From the NCBI RefSeq assembly GCF_017356035.1, contig NZ_JAFIQX010000009.1, forward strand, positions 124,001-188,000: a DNA stretch of 64,000 nucleotides, written 5' to 3'. Each line of letters opens with the position of its first letter. Positions within the stretch are counted from its first letter, which is position 1. Shown piece by piece: positions 16,540 through 26,449 of the stretch. Below the pieces are notes generated by a model, which made no database searches, was not told the DNA's origin, and worked only from the letters and a program-made list of their open reading frames with translations. The translations under genes were made by a program, and so were the position numbers. Source of the stretch: Longitalea luteola. GTDB taxonomy: Bacteria > Bacteroidota > Bacteroidia > Chitinophagales > Chitinophagaceae.

Positions 16540-18003
16540 TTAATAAATAGCTACATTGGAAATTACCGGACAGGCTTTTGAAGCCGTGATATTGATGCGT
16601 ACTTTACCGGCTTTTACCGGCGCCAGCTTCAAAATGCGTTTGTATCCGATGGTAGTGCCGGCGGCCACCTGTTGCCAGGCATCGTTATTCCAAACTTCTA
16701 TGGTAAATGATTTTACCCGTTGGCCCAGTTTGATGTATTCCTGCAACATAACATATTTGATCGTTTGCAGTTTGCCGGTGTTTATTTCCAGTGAAGCCAT
16801 GGTTACTTCATCGTCTGTTGCCCAGTAGGATTCCGGATCATTGTCCACCGCATTGCCAGCCGCATAGGCCGCCTCTTTTCCACGGTAGTTGCTGGCAGTT
16901 GCAGCAGCGCCCTGCGCTTTATTCTTACCCAGCTCGCGGTTAAGGATGTTCCGGAAACCATATAATGATTTGATATCCTTTTCATGGAAAAGGCCGCGCT
17001 GATCGGGCGGTATGTTCAGCAATAATACCGAACCGCGGCCAACAGAAGTAAGATAAATATCAAACAGCTGCTCAGGGGTTTTAACCAGTGAATCTTCTTT
17101 TTTGTGATAGAACCAGCCCGGCCTGATAGATACATCCACTTCTGCCGGGATCCAATGGGTACCGTCTTCCGATCCGGTATTCAACAATTCTTCAATACCG
17201 GCTTTGCCGGCATACAATGTATCGGGTGTGATGGTGTTCCAGTTGGTTTCTCCTGCTACACCGCGTTCATTACCCACCCAACGTACGCCGGGGCCGGCAT
17301 CACTGAAGAAAATAACGTTGGGTTGCATCTGGCGTACAAGGTCCAAAGTCGTTGGCCAGTCGTAATAGGTCCTTCCGTCGATCCTGCGCTTTTCATTGGC
17401 GCCGCCATAATAGCCGTCACCTCCATTCGCGCCATCGAACCACATTTCAGTGATGGGGCCGTAATTGGTGAACAGTTCTTTTAACTGGTTCCTGTAATAC
17501 GTAATATATTCGGGGGTACCATAGTCGGCGCGGTTGCGATCCCAGGGCGAAAGGTACACGCCGAACTTCAAGCCGTATTTCCGGCAGGCATCGGCCGCTT
17601 CTTTTACAATGTCGCCTTTGCCGTTTTTATACGGACTGTTCTTAATGGAATGTTCAGTGTATTTGGTTGGCCATAAACAAAATCCATCGTGGTGTTTGCA
17701 GGTAAGGATCATTTGCTTGAACCCGGTTTCTTTCAATACCCGCGCCCATTGCATGGCATCAGTTCCTTTCGGGTTGAACAATTTCGGACTCTCGTTACCC
17801 ATGCCCCATTCCCGGTCAGTAAACGTATTGATCGTAAAGTGTACAAATGCATTCGTTTCCATCCTGTGCCAGGCCAGCTGCGCCGGCGTAGGCACCGGAC
17901 CAACAGCCGCCGGCGGATCAACCGGGCGAACATGGGGTGGTAAGAAAGCTATGGATACCAGTGCCGCTGCTGCTGTTATAATAACTCCTGTTCTGAATTT
18001 CAT
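16540..18003 (-). CDS. Glycoside hydrolase family 29 alpha-L-fucosidase with C-terminal discoidin-like domain
   Basis: 487 residues, signal-anchor-like N-terminus (about 5-22). The catalytic domain begins at about residue 37, with TCKHHDGFCLWPT and the predicted nucleophile Asp190 in EMWFDGANG. Around residues 355-487 an F5/8 type C (CBM32-like) fold is likely (AAYAAGNAVDNDPESYWATDD). The arrangement and the short catalytic domain resemble GH29 subfamily B, whose members often prefer alpha-1,3/1,4-fucose in Lewis-type branched structures. It is followed 32 nt later by the GH35 galactosidase; Lewis-a or blood-group-like ends would need both enzymes. It is the second of two GH29 genes in tandem that differ clearly in sequence. 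Confidence 0.92.
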   Translation of the reverse strand: MKFRTGVIITAAAALVSIAFLPPHVRPVDPPAAVGPVPTPAQLAWHRMETNAFVHFTINTFTDREWGMGNESPKLFNPKGTDAMQWARVLKETGFKQMILTCKHHDGFCLWPTKYTEHSIKNSPYKNGKGDIVKEAADACRKYGLKFGVYLSPWDRNRADYGTPEYITYYRNQLKELFTNYGPITEMWFDGANGGDGYYGGANEKRRIDGRTYYDWPTTLDLVRQMQPNVIFFSDAGPGVRWVGNERGVAGETNWNTITPDTLYAGKAGIEELLNTGSEDGTHWIPAEVDVSIRPGWFYHKKEDSLVKTPEQLFDIYLTSVGRGSVLLLNIPPDQRGLFHEKDIKSLYGFRNILNRELGKNKAQGAAATASNYRGKEAAYAAGNAVDNDPESYWATDDEVTMASLEINTGKLQTIKYVMLQEYIKLGQRVKSFTIEVWNNDAWQQVAAGTTIGYKRILKLAPVKAGKVRINITASKACPVISNVAIY

Positions 18004-18048
18004 ACTCGCTATGATTGTATAATTCGATTAATTAAACTTCTATAATCA

Positions 18049-18120
18049 GGCTGAAGGCTCAAGGCTGAAGGCTCAAGGCTCAAAGCTCAAAGCTCAAGGC
18101 TCAAGGCTCAAGGCTTAATG
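18049..18120. repeat. Heptamer array (GGCTGAA/GGCTCAA)
   Basis: About ten 7-nt units, mostly GGCTCAA with GGCTGAA and AGCTCAA variants, lie between the two GH29 genes. The units resemble the sense strand of the array at 7438-7503 (AGGCTGA). Confidence 0.75.
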
Positions 18121-18204
18121 CTAAATGCTGGTTTCCGCATATTAAGAATGCCGTCTCCTACGCGGGCTGTTCTTTTCGCTCTGATTACTGCATTCCGCGT
18201 CTAG

Positions 18205-18267
18205 CAGCGTTTTGTGTTTTGCGTTCAGCGCCTGCCTGCCGGCAGGCAGGTTCAGCGTTTTGCGTTA
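18205..18267. repeat. GCGTTTT/GCGTTCA array at GH29 stop with embedded 20-bp palindrome
   Basis: Units of the type GCGTTTT and GCGTTCA with period 7 run up to the stop codon of the upstream GH29 gene (18265-18267). They are interrupted by a perfect 20-bp palindrome at 18231-18250 (CCTGCCTGCCGGCAGGCAGG), after which the unit sequence resumes. This looks like an insertion of the palindrome into an existing array. Confidence 0.7.
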
Positions 18268-19755
18268 ATCCCCTGCTACCACAAACTCAAATGTCAGCGC
18301 CGGCGTACCTTTTAATTTTTGTACGTTTGACGGTATTGTCACTTTTACCTTCTCGCCGCTGACTACATACTTCACATTAGCGCCAGTCGTCAATAACTTC
18401 AATTTTGAACCTTTGGCAGGAATATTAATATCCCATTCAATGGTTGCCGGCACTGTACTGTTCTCATCCAACAGCGCCAATGCATACACTGACCTGGTAT
18501 TCTTCGATTGGGTGAAATACACTTTACCACTTTGATAGCCCTGAATAGGCCGGGTGTTATAAATGGCAGCACCATTTGCTTTCAGCCAGTTGCCGATCTC
18601 GGTCAGCCGCTGTACTGCAGGCGCATCCAGCGTGCCATCAGGTTTCGGACCAACACCTAATAAAAGACTGCCCCCTTTGGCTACTACTTCAATCAATTGA
18701 TGAATGACCTTGCCGGCAGATTTTAATTTGTCGCCAGGCACATAGCCCCAGTTATCACCGAGGGTAATGCAGCTTTCCCACGGATGCTCGAGCTGTTTAT
18801 CCGGCACGCGTTGTTCAGGCGTTTGGTAATTCTCATAAGGACCATGCACAGTCCTGTCCACGATCAGCAGACCGGGTTGCGCTTTGCGGGCCATGGTAGC
18901 AATAGCAGGCATATCAATGTCCTGGCTCCACGCAGGTATGGCTGCGCCCCATGCCTTCACTTCTTCTGTCACGGTCTCCAGCGGACGCACCCAGCCTCCA
19001 TCGAGCCACAGGATGTCCATTGACCCGTAGTCGTGCATCAGCTCACGGATCTGGTTATACGTATACTCCTTGAATTTATTCCAACGCCAGGGATGTTTGC
19101 GGATGTCGTAATTATTATTGCGATCGGGCGTTGCATACATAGGCCACCAGTAATAGGGGCAATGCCAGTCAGGCTTTGAAAAATACGCACCGATCATAAA
19201 CCCCTGCCTGCGAAAAGCATCAAACACATATTTGGCCACATTGGCTTTTGGATTGTTGGCGAATGGACCGGCCGTGATCTTGAAATCAGTTTCTTTTGTA
19301 TCGAACATACAAAAGCCATCGTGGTGTTTGGTGGTAAATACGAGGTAACGCATGCCGGCATCTTTCGCCGCCTGCGCCCATTGGTCAGGGTTGAATTGAA
19401 CGGGGTTGAAATCTTTGCTGAGGCCCCAATACCATTTTTTGAAATCGCCATAATCGCTGGTAGTGTCGCGGCTAACCCAATCTTCTGAACACAATGCCCA
19501 GGACTCGATCATGCCGGGAACTGCATACAGGCCCCAGTGGATGATCATTCCAAATTTCTGATCGCGCCAGGTCTCCAGCTTTTCCTTTACTGCCGGATCT
19601 GTAGGCCATTCGTATTTCGATGATTGCGGATGAACACCCTGCTCCTGTGCCAAAACGGTCGTGGTGTTCAATAAAGTGGCAAGGGCAAAACAAACTGTGC
19701 CATGCAATACCCAATGCTTTACAGCATGCAAACGGGAAGTACTGCTAATGATCAT
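18265..19755 (-). CDS. Glycoside hydrolase family 29 alpha-L-fucosidase
   Basis: 496 residues. A signal peptide ends near residue 36. The barrel contains FGMIIHWGLYAVPG, TTKHHDGFCMFDT and the predicted nucleophile Asp252 in ILWLDGGW; the C-terminal part is a beta-sandwich without a discoidin domain. The sequence is closer to classical GH29 (subfamily A-like, with the FG-x-HWG motif and a longer barrel) than its neighbour at 16540. Having two distinct GH29 types in one locus suggests two fucose linkages in the substrate. It starts 200 nt after the susD stop, and its own 3' spacer contains two tandem arrays. Confidence 0.93.
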   Translation of the reverse strand: MIISSTSRLHAVKHWVLHGTVCFALATLLNTTTVLAQEQGVHPQSSKYEWPTDPAVKEKLETWRDQKFGMIIHWGLYAVPGMIESWALCSEDWVSRDTTSDYGDFKKWYWGLSKDFNPVQFNPDQWAQAAKDAGMRYLVFTTKHHDGFCMFDTKETDFKITAGPFANNPKANVAKYVFDAFRRQGFMIGAYFSKPDWHCPYYWWPMYATPDRNNNYDIRKHPWRWNKFKEYTYNQIRELMHDYGSMDILWLDGGWVRPLETVTEEVKAWGAAIPAWSQDIDMPAIATMARKAQPGLLIVDRTVHGPYENYQTPEQRVPDKQLEHPWESCITLGDNWGYVPGDKLKSAGKVIHQLIEVVAKGGSLLLGVGPKPDGTLDAPAVQRLTEIGNWLKANGAAIYNTRPIQGYQSGKVYFTQSKNTRSVYALALLDENSTVPATIEWDINIPAKGSKLKLLTTGANVKYVVSGEKVKVTIPSNVQKLKGTPALTFEFVVAGD

Positions 19756-19955
19756 AAGCTGGATGCTGTTTTTTTTAAATGAATAATCTGCTTCCCCACC
19801 GGAAGATGACAGCGTTACTTGTTAAGATGGCTATACAAAAAATGAAAAGTGCTGATACCGGATACTGAATTAAAAAACGGGAGGCCAAAACTAAGTACTG
19901 ACCAAGAAATTTCAACGATACATGCCGGATTTTAAAAAGTCCTGGACATTAAAAC

Positions 19956-21569
19956 TTATTTAACGTCCCAAAATAGCTTACCTGTTCTCACATCTTTATC
20001 TTTTACGGATGCATAGTTTGTATTATATGAGATTTCACTCGAGGGGTACACCAGCCTGGAAGGCGGCAATTCGTACCCGGGTAAAGTAGATGGATAAAAT
20101 TGTAAAACCGGGTACTTTGTCCTGCGGCATTCGGCCCAACTCTCCACCGATTGCAAAAAACCGAGATGCAGCCATTTCTGCAGCCAGATCTTCGCCAGTT
20201 TCTCATTGGCAGTGCCCGTATATTTTATGTGATCTGTTTGTAAAAAATCATCTATGACACCAGGAACCGGCAACGGTAAAGGCGTGCGGGTGACGCTGTT
20301 CAGGCTGTTTAAATAGTAATAAAAGGTAACTGACTGGCGGATGGCCTTTTCATAAGCAGCTGCGGCATCGCCCCCACCCCATCTTTCCCAGGCTTCCGCC
20401 TTTAAAAAATTCACTTCCGGCGCCGTGATCACGATGCCGGGTAATTTGCTGTTGAACAGGAAGGTAGCGGAATCGAGAATGGCGTAGCGGCCCAGGTTCA
20501 CCTGTTGTTGCTCGGCATTAAAACTTACCGGTAAACCATTATAATCGGCATTGGGAATGAACTGATCGCCCTCTGTTCGGCCATATTTATCGAACAGGAC
20601 CGGAATACGCGGGTCATTACTGGGTTTCATTACCGTATTCAACATGTAATCGGGCGCCGAATAATTGAACACTTCCGAGAGCGCGAGGTGCAGGTCATCG
20701 GCATAAGTGGTAAGCGGCTGTAATAGTACGTCGGTCTGTACCGGCATATAGTTCAGAGCGCCATCGATCAGCGGAAATATAGTCGGATTGTTGAGTATGG
20801 TAAGCACTTCATTCCTGGCCTTTTCTTCATTTACAAAAGACAATCGCATGAGCAAACGAAGGCGGATGGAATTGGCATACCGCTGCCATTTGTCAAACTG
20901 ACCGTTCAACAGGATATCCTGCTTGCTGAATGCGGCATGGGCCGTGGATGATACCTGGGCATCGGAAAAATACAGCGCTGCATTTTTGAGTCCCTCAAGA
21001 ATAACGTCGTACACTGTTGCTGCATTGTCGAACTTCGCCTCCACGAGCCTGCCTGAATTGTTTACACTGCCTGCCTGGCTAAAGGGAATATCACCCCACA
21101 GATCAACCATTTGCGAAGCCTGATCCAACATCACTACTCTGGCCGCCATATAGAACAGGGCAGATTCTTTTTTCCGCTGCTCATCCTGAATGGATTCATA
21201 CAATGATTCTATTAACCGGTAATGAGCCAATATACCGCCGTTGCCGCCTTCTGTGGCGTTACCCGGCCGGTAAAAATCATTCCATCTGTCCTGCGTGTAA
21301 CCGGCGTTTTGCTGGTAAACCGTAGTGGTGTTTAAATAACCTACCGATTGCGTGTAAATACCGGTATGCAGCACGACGAAAGTCCTGATGTTCCAGTAAG
21401 AGGGGCGCACCCGGTCATTGTGCAACATTTCAGTAAAGAACTTTTCCATCGATGGCTGTATCGTTTGGTCAGGGTCATAATACAGGTCTGCCAGCTTTTT
21501 GCGGCAGCTGCCTGCTGTTACCATCAGTAACAGTAACAATGTAATTATATATAGAACCCTTCTGGCCAT
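19956..21569 (-). CDS. SusD/RagB-family surface glycan-binding lipoprotein (PUL pair 2)
   Basis: 537 residues. Lipoprotein signal with Cys22 (TAGSC). SusD_2-type fold with QMVDLWGDIPFSQAG, FLKAEAWERWGGGDAA and a C-terminal GKLFWDVK. It is clearly paralogous to the SusD at 33617 (shared QMVDxWGDIPFS, KAEAxERWGGG and FWDVK motifs in the same order). It starts 6 nt after the susC stop, so translation is probably coupled. It presents glycan to the STN-type SusC upstream and so may also feed the signal to the FecR/sigma switch. Confidence 0.93.
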   Translation of the reverse strand: MARRVLYIITLLLLLMVTAGSCRKKLADLYYDPDQTIQPSMEKFFTEMLHNDRVRPSYWNIRTFVVLHTGIYTQSVGYLNTTTVYQQNAGYTQDRWNDFYRPGNATEGGNGGILAHYRLIESLYESIQDEQRKKESALFYMAARVVMLDQASQMVDLWGDIPFSQAGSVNNSGRLVEAKFDNAATVYDVILEGLKNAALYFSDAQVSSTAHAAFSKQDILLNGQFDKWQRYANSIRLRLLMRLSFVNEEKARNEVLTILNNPTIFPLIDGALNYMPVQTDVLLQPLTTYADDLHLALSEVFNYSAPDYMLNTVMKPSNDPRIPVLFDKYGRTEGDQFIPNADYNGLPVSFNAEQQQVNLGRYAILDSATFLFNSKLPGIVITAPEVNFLKAEAWERWGGGDAAAAYEKAIRQSVTFYYYLNSLNSVTRTPLPLPVPGVIDDFLQTDHIKYTGTANEKLAKIWLQKWLHLGFLQSVESWAECRRTKYPVLQFYPSTLPGYELPPSRLVYPSSEISYNTNYASVKDKDVRTGKLFWDVK

Positions 21570-21575
21570 AATTCG

Positions 21576-24500
21576 TCAAAAATCGAGGTTTACAGAAAAT
21601 CCAAAACTCCGCGTTGCCGCCATGGAACCTTCATCCACACTTTGCCTGATCCAGTTGGAACCAATGGTTGCTTCAGGATCGATGTTCTTCAGTGTGCGAT
21701 AGAAATACAACAGGTTCCTGCCGATGAGCGAAAAACGGATAGTGTTAAAATGCAACTTGCCGGTTAATTTCAAAGGCAAGGTATAACCCAGTACCACTTC
21801 CCGCAGTTTTATATAACTGTTATCTATCACTGCACTTTCATTTACCGCCGAAGCACCCCAGATAAATGTGTTCATATAATAATAGGCTGCATCAACGAGC
21901 TGGGTATTCTCTTTTCCGGCAACGGTAACACCAGGCAATATCACGCCATCATGGTATACTTTGCTGCCATTGGGCGCTGGGGCCTGATGATCGGGTAATA
22001 ATATCTTTTCACCTGCCTGGTTGATATAATAAGGCAAGCCGCCATGTTCGGCATCCCGGTACTGCAGCGTGCTTTTATACATGCCGGCGCCGGTGTTGTA
22101 CTTCAGCGGCGGCGAAACCATCTTACCCCCGATGCGGTAATCGATGGCACAATCGAATGAAAGATTTTTCCAGTTAATGGAGTTGAAAAAACCGCCGGTT
22201 ACCCGGGGCATTACATTACCCACTTTTTCATAGCGGTTATTGTCGATCAGGTATAAGCCGTTTGAACCTATCACATAATTACCGGCATCGTCCTTCAATC
22301 GTGGATACACATATATGTTGCCCACCGTTTCATTTTCTTCCGCCACTATCCTGATGGCGTTTTGCTCGGCTTCATAAAATACAATATTGTTCACCCCGGA
22401 TGATAGTCTGCTCACTTTCGATCGCGACAGCGATGCATTCAACTGGCTCATCCATTTTAATTTATTGATGGCTACCGGAATGGCATGTAACCGCATTTCC
22501 AGGCCATTGCTGCGCAACTCCCCGGCATTTACCAGTTTGGTAATGGCGCCGGAACTGGCGGGAATGCTCAATTGCACGATCTGATCTGCCGTGCGGCTAT
22601 TATACCAGGTAAGATCGAAGCCCAGCCTGCCCCTCAACCACATCGTCTCTATACCTACTTCCAGCTCATATTTGTTTTCCGGACGAATATCATTATTGCC
22701 GGCATTCATTTGCGAATTCAATGCGGCTACGGGACCCGTATTGGTTGAAAGTGTTCTTTGAGTATAGGTTACAGGCGACGTGTAGGCCGGAGGTGCATTG
22801 CCAACAATACCTGCTGAGGCACGCAGCTTGCCGAACGACATCCACGCGGGCAGGTCGATCAATTCGGTGAATATAAAACCAGTGTTCAGCGATGGATAGA
22901 AATAGTTGTTTTTACCCGGGGGCAATGTAGAAGAATATTCCTGGCGGGCGGTGCCTTCAAAAAACAGGTAATTCTTATAAGCGAGGTTAAAAAAGCCCAG
23001 GAAAGCATATTTCAGGATGGCGCTTCTGTCGGTTATTGTCGTCACCGGGCGAAAAGAATTCTCTAAACTGAACCAGTTCTCTTCCAGCAGGCCATCGGTT
23101 GTTTCTGATGACTGATCGTTATACGTTTCTTTACGCGATTGAAACCCGCCTGTTATGGAAAGGCTCCAGTTGTTGTTCAACTTATCTGACCAGGTAACCA
23201 ATCCATCGCCATATAAGATAGCATACCTGCCATTGGCTATCTTATACTGACCCGTACTGCTATTTGCAGCATTGAAAGCGGTGGGATATTCATTATACTG
23301 CCGGGTCTCGGTTTTCAAACTGGTAAAATCAGTGCCCAGCCTGGCCCTGAACTTCAGGTGTTTGTTCAATTCATAATGCAGGGTCACGCTGTTCAGGAAA
23401 CGGTCCTGGTATTCATCTTCGCTGTTCCGCAGCTGCATCCATAAAAAATCAAGCATTTCATTCTTCACATTATAACGCAGTGCTTCGGCCGGATCCCGTT
23501 GGGCCTGGTTAAAAGGCACCCATTTGTAACCTTTACTGGTTTTGTACCTGTCAAACACAACACCCATATCTTCTGCCCGGCTGAAAAAACCGGCGTAGGC
23601 GGCAATGATCCTCGTCAACTGGTAAGGCCTGTTATGTACTTTGCTGTTGAAATAATTGGCAATTACATCCACATGAAATTTATCGGTGACCTTTATGTTG
23701 CTGTTGAAGTGAACCGTATTTCGCTGCAGATCGCCGCCCTGCTGTATGCCTTTATAATCGTTTCGCGTAAAAGATAAACGGTAAGCCAGCTTATCGGTCT
23801 GGTTGGCTACCGACGTATTGAAAATGGAATTAAAACCGGTCCGGTATAGTTGCCGGTAATTTTTGTCATGTGCGGTATAAGGGCGCATTTGTCCATCCCA
23901 CCAGGGCACATTGCGGTTATCGAATTTTGGGCCGAACTGCGCATAGGCGGCAAAGTTTGGCCGCAGATCGTCGTTTATTCCATTGCCATCTGTATCAACC
24001 GGGATCCAGCCTTCCTCGGTAGCGCCTTCCGACAGATTGGTGGCTCTGTCGGCGCCGGGGCCATACAGCTGCTGGTATTTTGGTAAAAAAGCTGCTTTCT
24101 CTATGGTATTGGTATAATTGACAGAAATACCCAGTCGTTTTTTAGGCGTTCCTTTTTTGGTAGTGATCACTACCACTCCGGCTGCGGCTTCCGACCCATA
24201 CAGGGCGGTTGCGCTGGCGCCTTTTAATATGGAAAGGTTGTCAATATCGGCCGGGTTAATATCGAGAATGCCATTGCCACGAATGCGCGGGTCTACCCAA
24301 TAGCCGCCATTATTGAGGCCTGCAATGCCTTTTTCATTGGCATTGCGAATGATGATACCATCTACTACATACAATGGCTGGGCGTTGAAGTTGAGTGAGT
24401 TCACCCCGCGTATCTGCACCTGAACGGCGCTGGTAGCGCCGCCCGGCGCTGTATTGATCAACACCCCGGGCGAACGGCCATATAATGCAGATGCGAAATT

Positions 24501-25271
24501 GGTATTACCTGAGGAAGTGAGGTCTTCTGCATTCACGGTGCTTAACGAATAGCCCAGTGAACGTGAATCTTTATTTACACCCAGCGCAGTTACCACCACT
24601 TCATTCATCAGATTGTCTACCACGGCCAGTTGCGCATTCAGGTGAATGATGGCGCCGGAATTATGCAGGTGTATTTCTTTTTTCTCATAGCCAACGCTGC
24701 TAAGTTCCAACACTTCCCCTTTTGTGCCCTCGAGGTCAAACTCACCATCGGCATTGGTAGTGGTGCCGCGGCTGGTGCCCTTTACCCAAACACTAACATT
24801 GGCCAAAGGCTTTCCATCGGTGCTGGTGACCCGCCCTTTAACCAGTGAGCGCTTTCTTTCGGTTCCTGTATTTTTTGTAGCTGATGGGCCGGCAACATCT
24901 ACCGGTTTGGGAAGCCCGGCGGCAGCAATGATGACGAAAGTTTTATCATTTATCTTTTTGTAATGCAGGCCGGTGAATTGCAGCATGTCATCGAGGATCT
25001 GCTCTACAGGCCGGTTCTTATTGACCACCGGTCGTACGGGCACATCACCATAAGCTTTGTTGGAGAATAAAAAGAAGATGCCTTTTGATTCATTCAATTG
25101 TTTGAGGATGGCAAATAGAGGCTGGCGGGCAATAGTAGTATCCTTTGCCGGGGTTGAAACGCCTGCATGTAAAGATTGCCGGGGTGGCTGCCCATCAACA
25201 TAGCAAACAATCATTAAGGCAACCGTGAAAAAACCTCCCCGGAGAAATCTCTCCGAGCCTTTTTTCCTCAT
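21576..25271 (-). CDS. STN-domain SusC-family TonB-dependent transporter/transducer (PUL pair 2)
   Basis: 1231 residues. After a signal segment (about 10-28) comes an STN/secretin-type domain (about 50-115, FAILKQLNESKGIFFLFSN), then a carboxypeptidase-regulatory-like domain (about 139-215), the plug (VQIRGVNSLNFNAQPLYVVDG, LKGASATALYGSEAAAGVVV), and a long barrel ending in FSVNLDF. The STN domain is the part that, in FecA-type transducers, touches the anti-sigma factor when substrate binds. The FecR gene ends 33 nt upstream and the sigma gene is divergent, so this is a complete trans-envelope switch. The plug and barrel are close to the SusC at 35208. Confidence 0.95.
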   Translation of the reverse strand: MRKKGSERFLRGGFFTVALMIVCYVDGQPPRQSLHAGVSTPAKDTTIARQPLFAILKQLNESKGIFFLFSNKAYGDVPVRPVVNKNRPVEQILDDMLQFTGLHYKKINDKTFVIIAAAGLPKPVDVAGPSATKNTGTERKRSLVKGRVTSTDGKPLANVSVWVKGTSRGTTTNADGEFDLEGTKGEVLELSSVGYEKKEIHLHNSGAIIHLNAQLAVVDNLMNEVVVTALGVNKDSRSLGYSLSTVNAEDLTSSGNTNFASALYGRSPGVLINTAPGGATSAVQVQIRGVNSLNFNAQPLYVVDGIIIRNANEKGIAGLNNGGYWVDPRIRGNGILDINPADIDNLSILKGASATALYGSEAAAGVVVITTKKGTPKKRLGISVNYTNTIEKAAFLPKYQQLYGPGADRATNLSEGATEEGWIPVDTDGNGINDDLRPNFAAYAQFGPKFDNRNVPWWDGQMRPYTAHDKNYRQLYRTGFNSIFNTSVANQTDKLAYRLSFTRNDYKGIQQGGDLQRNTVHFNSNIKVTDKFHVDVIANYFNSKVHNRPYQLTRIIAAYAGFFSRAEDMGVVFDRYKTSKGYKWVPFNQAQRDPAEALRYNVKNEMLDFLWMQLRNSEDEYQDRFLNSVTLHYELNKHLKFRARLGTDFTSLKTETRQYNEYPTAFNAANSSTGQYKIANGRYAILYGDGLVTWSDKLNNNWSLSITGGFQSRKETYNDQSSETTDGLLEENWFSLENSFRPVTTITDRSAILKYAFLGFFNLAYKNYLFFEGTARQEYSSTLPPGKNNYFYPSLNTGFIFTELIDLPAWMSFGKLRASAGIVGNAPPAYTSPVTYTQRTLSTNTGPVAALNSQMNAGNNDIRPENKYELEVGIETMWLRGRLGFDLTWYNSRTADQIVQLSIPASSGAITKLVNAGELRSNGLEMRLHAIPVAINKLKWMSQLNASLSRSKVSRLSSGVNNIVFYEAEQNAIRIVAEENETVGNIYVYPRLKDDAGNYVIGSNGLYLIDNNRYEKVGNVMPRVTGGFFNSINWKNLSFDCAIDYRIGGKMVSPPLKYNTGAGMYKSTLQYRDAEHGGLPYYINQAGEKILLPDHQAPAPNGSKVYHDGVILPGVTVAGKENTQLVDAAYYYMNTFIWGASAVNESAVIDNSYIKLREVVLGYTLPLKLTGKLHFNTIRFSLIGRNLLYFYRTLKNIDPEATIGSNWIRQSVDEGSMAATRSFGFSVNLDF

Positions 25272-25304
25272 ACGCAGATTTTAAAACATAAACCTGCCTG
25301 GTCT

Positions 25305-26300
25305 TTATTTCTTTCTGATCAGAATTTCTTTTTCCGATTTTACCACATCATATTCAGGTAAGGTTTCCAATGATTGTAAAAAAACATCGAGGTTATCATT
25401 GGGCATGATGCCAGAAATTGATGAAGCAGCTACTGCTTCATCGGCCAGGGTAACTTTTATTCCATACAGTTCGGTTACCAGTGAAGCCACCTCTTTCATA
25501 GGAGTGTTCTCAAATATCAACTTGTGCTCGGTCCACGCCAGCACGGGCGCATTGTTAATAAGTTTCTTTTGAATACCGCTGTTATTGAACTCAACATAAT
25601 CACCCGGTTGCATGGTCACTTTATGTTCATTGTGCTGAACAATAACGCTGCCTTCTTTCAGCAGGACATTGCTTTTATTATTCCGGTTAATTACATTGAA
25701 CCGGGTTCCGGTTACCACCACATCAAAATGGCCGGTATGTACAATAAACCTGTCTTTTTGAGCTGTTTTCTTTACATGGAAAAAGGCTTCGCCGTTTACC
25801 CACACTTCGCGGTCCTTTCCGGGCGTCCACTTCGTGTAGTCAAGGGTGGTATTCGCATTCAGCATTACCTCTGATCCGTCGGGTAATACTTGCTGCCGGG
25901 TTTCCCCATAGGCGGTTTGTATTGAGAGTTTGCCGGGTGTGCGGCTATATTGCCAAATTACCATTGAAGTTAAGAAAATAATTGCAGCAGCGGCCCACCA
26001 TTTTATCCGGCGGCGCCTCATGGAAACCACCCGGCCCGCAGCCTCATCTTCGCCGGCCATGCCGGTGGCTTTTAATATTCTTTGTTCGGCCCATTGCATC
26101 CGTTGTTCATTAACGGAGGGCTCTTTTACGGTAATGGCCTGAAGCAACTGAACAGCTTCCTCAACCAGCTTTTTTTGCACAGGGTCGTTGGCTATACGGC
26201 TGTTCCATTGTTCTACAGCCTGTGGGTCGGTTCTAAAATACCACGCCAAAAAACGCTCATCACTCAGTAATTCTTCAACAGTATTGTACGATACATCCAT
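25305..26300 (-). CDS. FecR-family anti-sigma factor
   Basis: 331 residues. A cytoplasmic N-terminal part (1-95) would hold the sigma factor. One membrane helix spans about 100-118 after the basic RRRRIKWW. The periplasmic FecR domain (about 125-220) has the typical VWVNGEAFFHV and DVVVTGTRFNV segments, and a C-terminal DUF4974-like STN-fold domain (about 250-328) receives the signal from the transducer. It is divergent from the ECF sigma gene and lies 33 nt before the STN-type susC. On glycan binding it should release the sigma factor and so activate the PUL. Confidence 0.95.
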   Translation of the reverse strand: MDVSYNTVEELLSDERFLAWYFRTDPQAVEQWNSRIANDPVQKKLVEEAVQLLQAITVKEPSVNEQRMQWAEQRILKATGMAGEDEAAGRVVSMRRRRIKWWAAAAIIFLTSMVIWQYSRTPGKLSIQTAYGETRQQVLPDGSEVMLNANTTLDYTKWTPGKDREVWVNGEAFFHVKKTAQKDRFIVHTGHFDVVVTGTRFNVINRNNKSNVLLKEGSVIVQHNEHKVTMQPGDYVEFNNSGIQKKLINNAPVLAWTEHKLIFENTPMKEVASLVTELYGIKVTLADEAVAASSISGIMPNDNLDVFLQSLETLPEYDVVKSEKEILIRKK

Positions 26301-26449
26301 ATTATAGGTTTCGCTCTAAATTTAGTACGGCAAAATCATTTTTTGTAATCATATTTTTCCGCTTTTTTGTGATTTTCAAATAAAACATATCCTAAATTCA
26401 CATTTGTTTCTGTTTCATACTCACAAAACTAGCGTAGCTATATAATACA

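Noticed and set aside
1-26300. Xyloglucan utilisation locus
   Set aside because: There is no GH31 alpha-xylosidase, no GH5/GH74/GH9 endoglucanase and no GH95 fucosidase.
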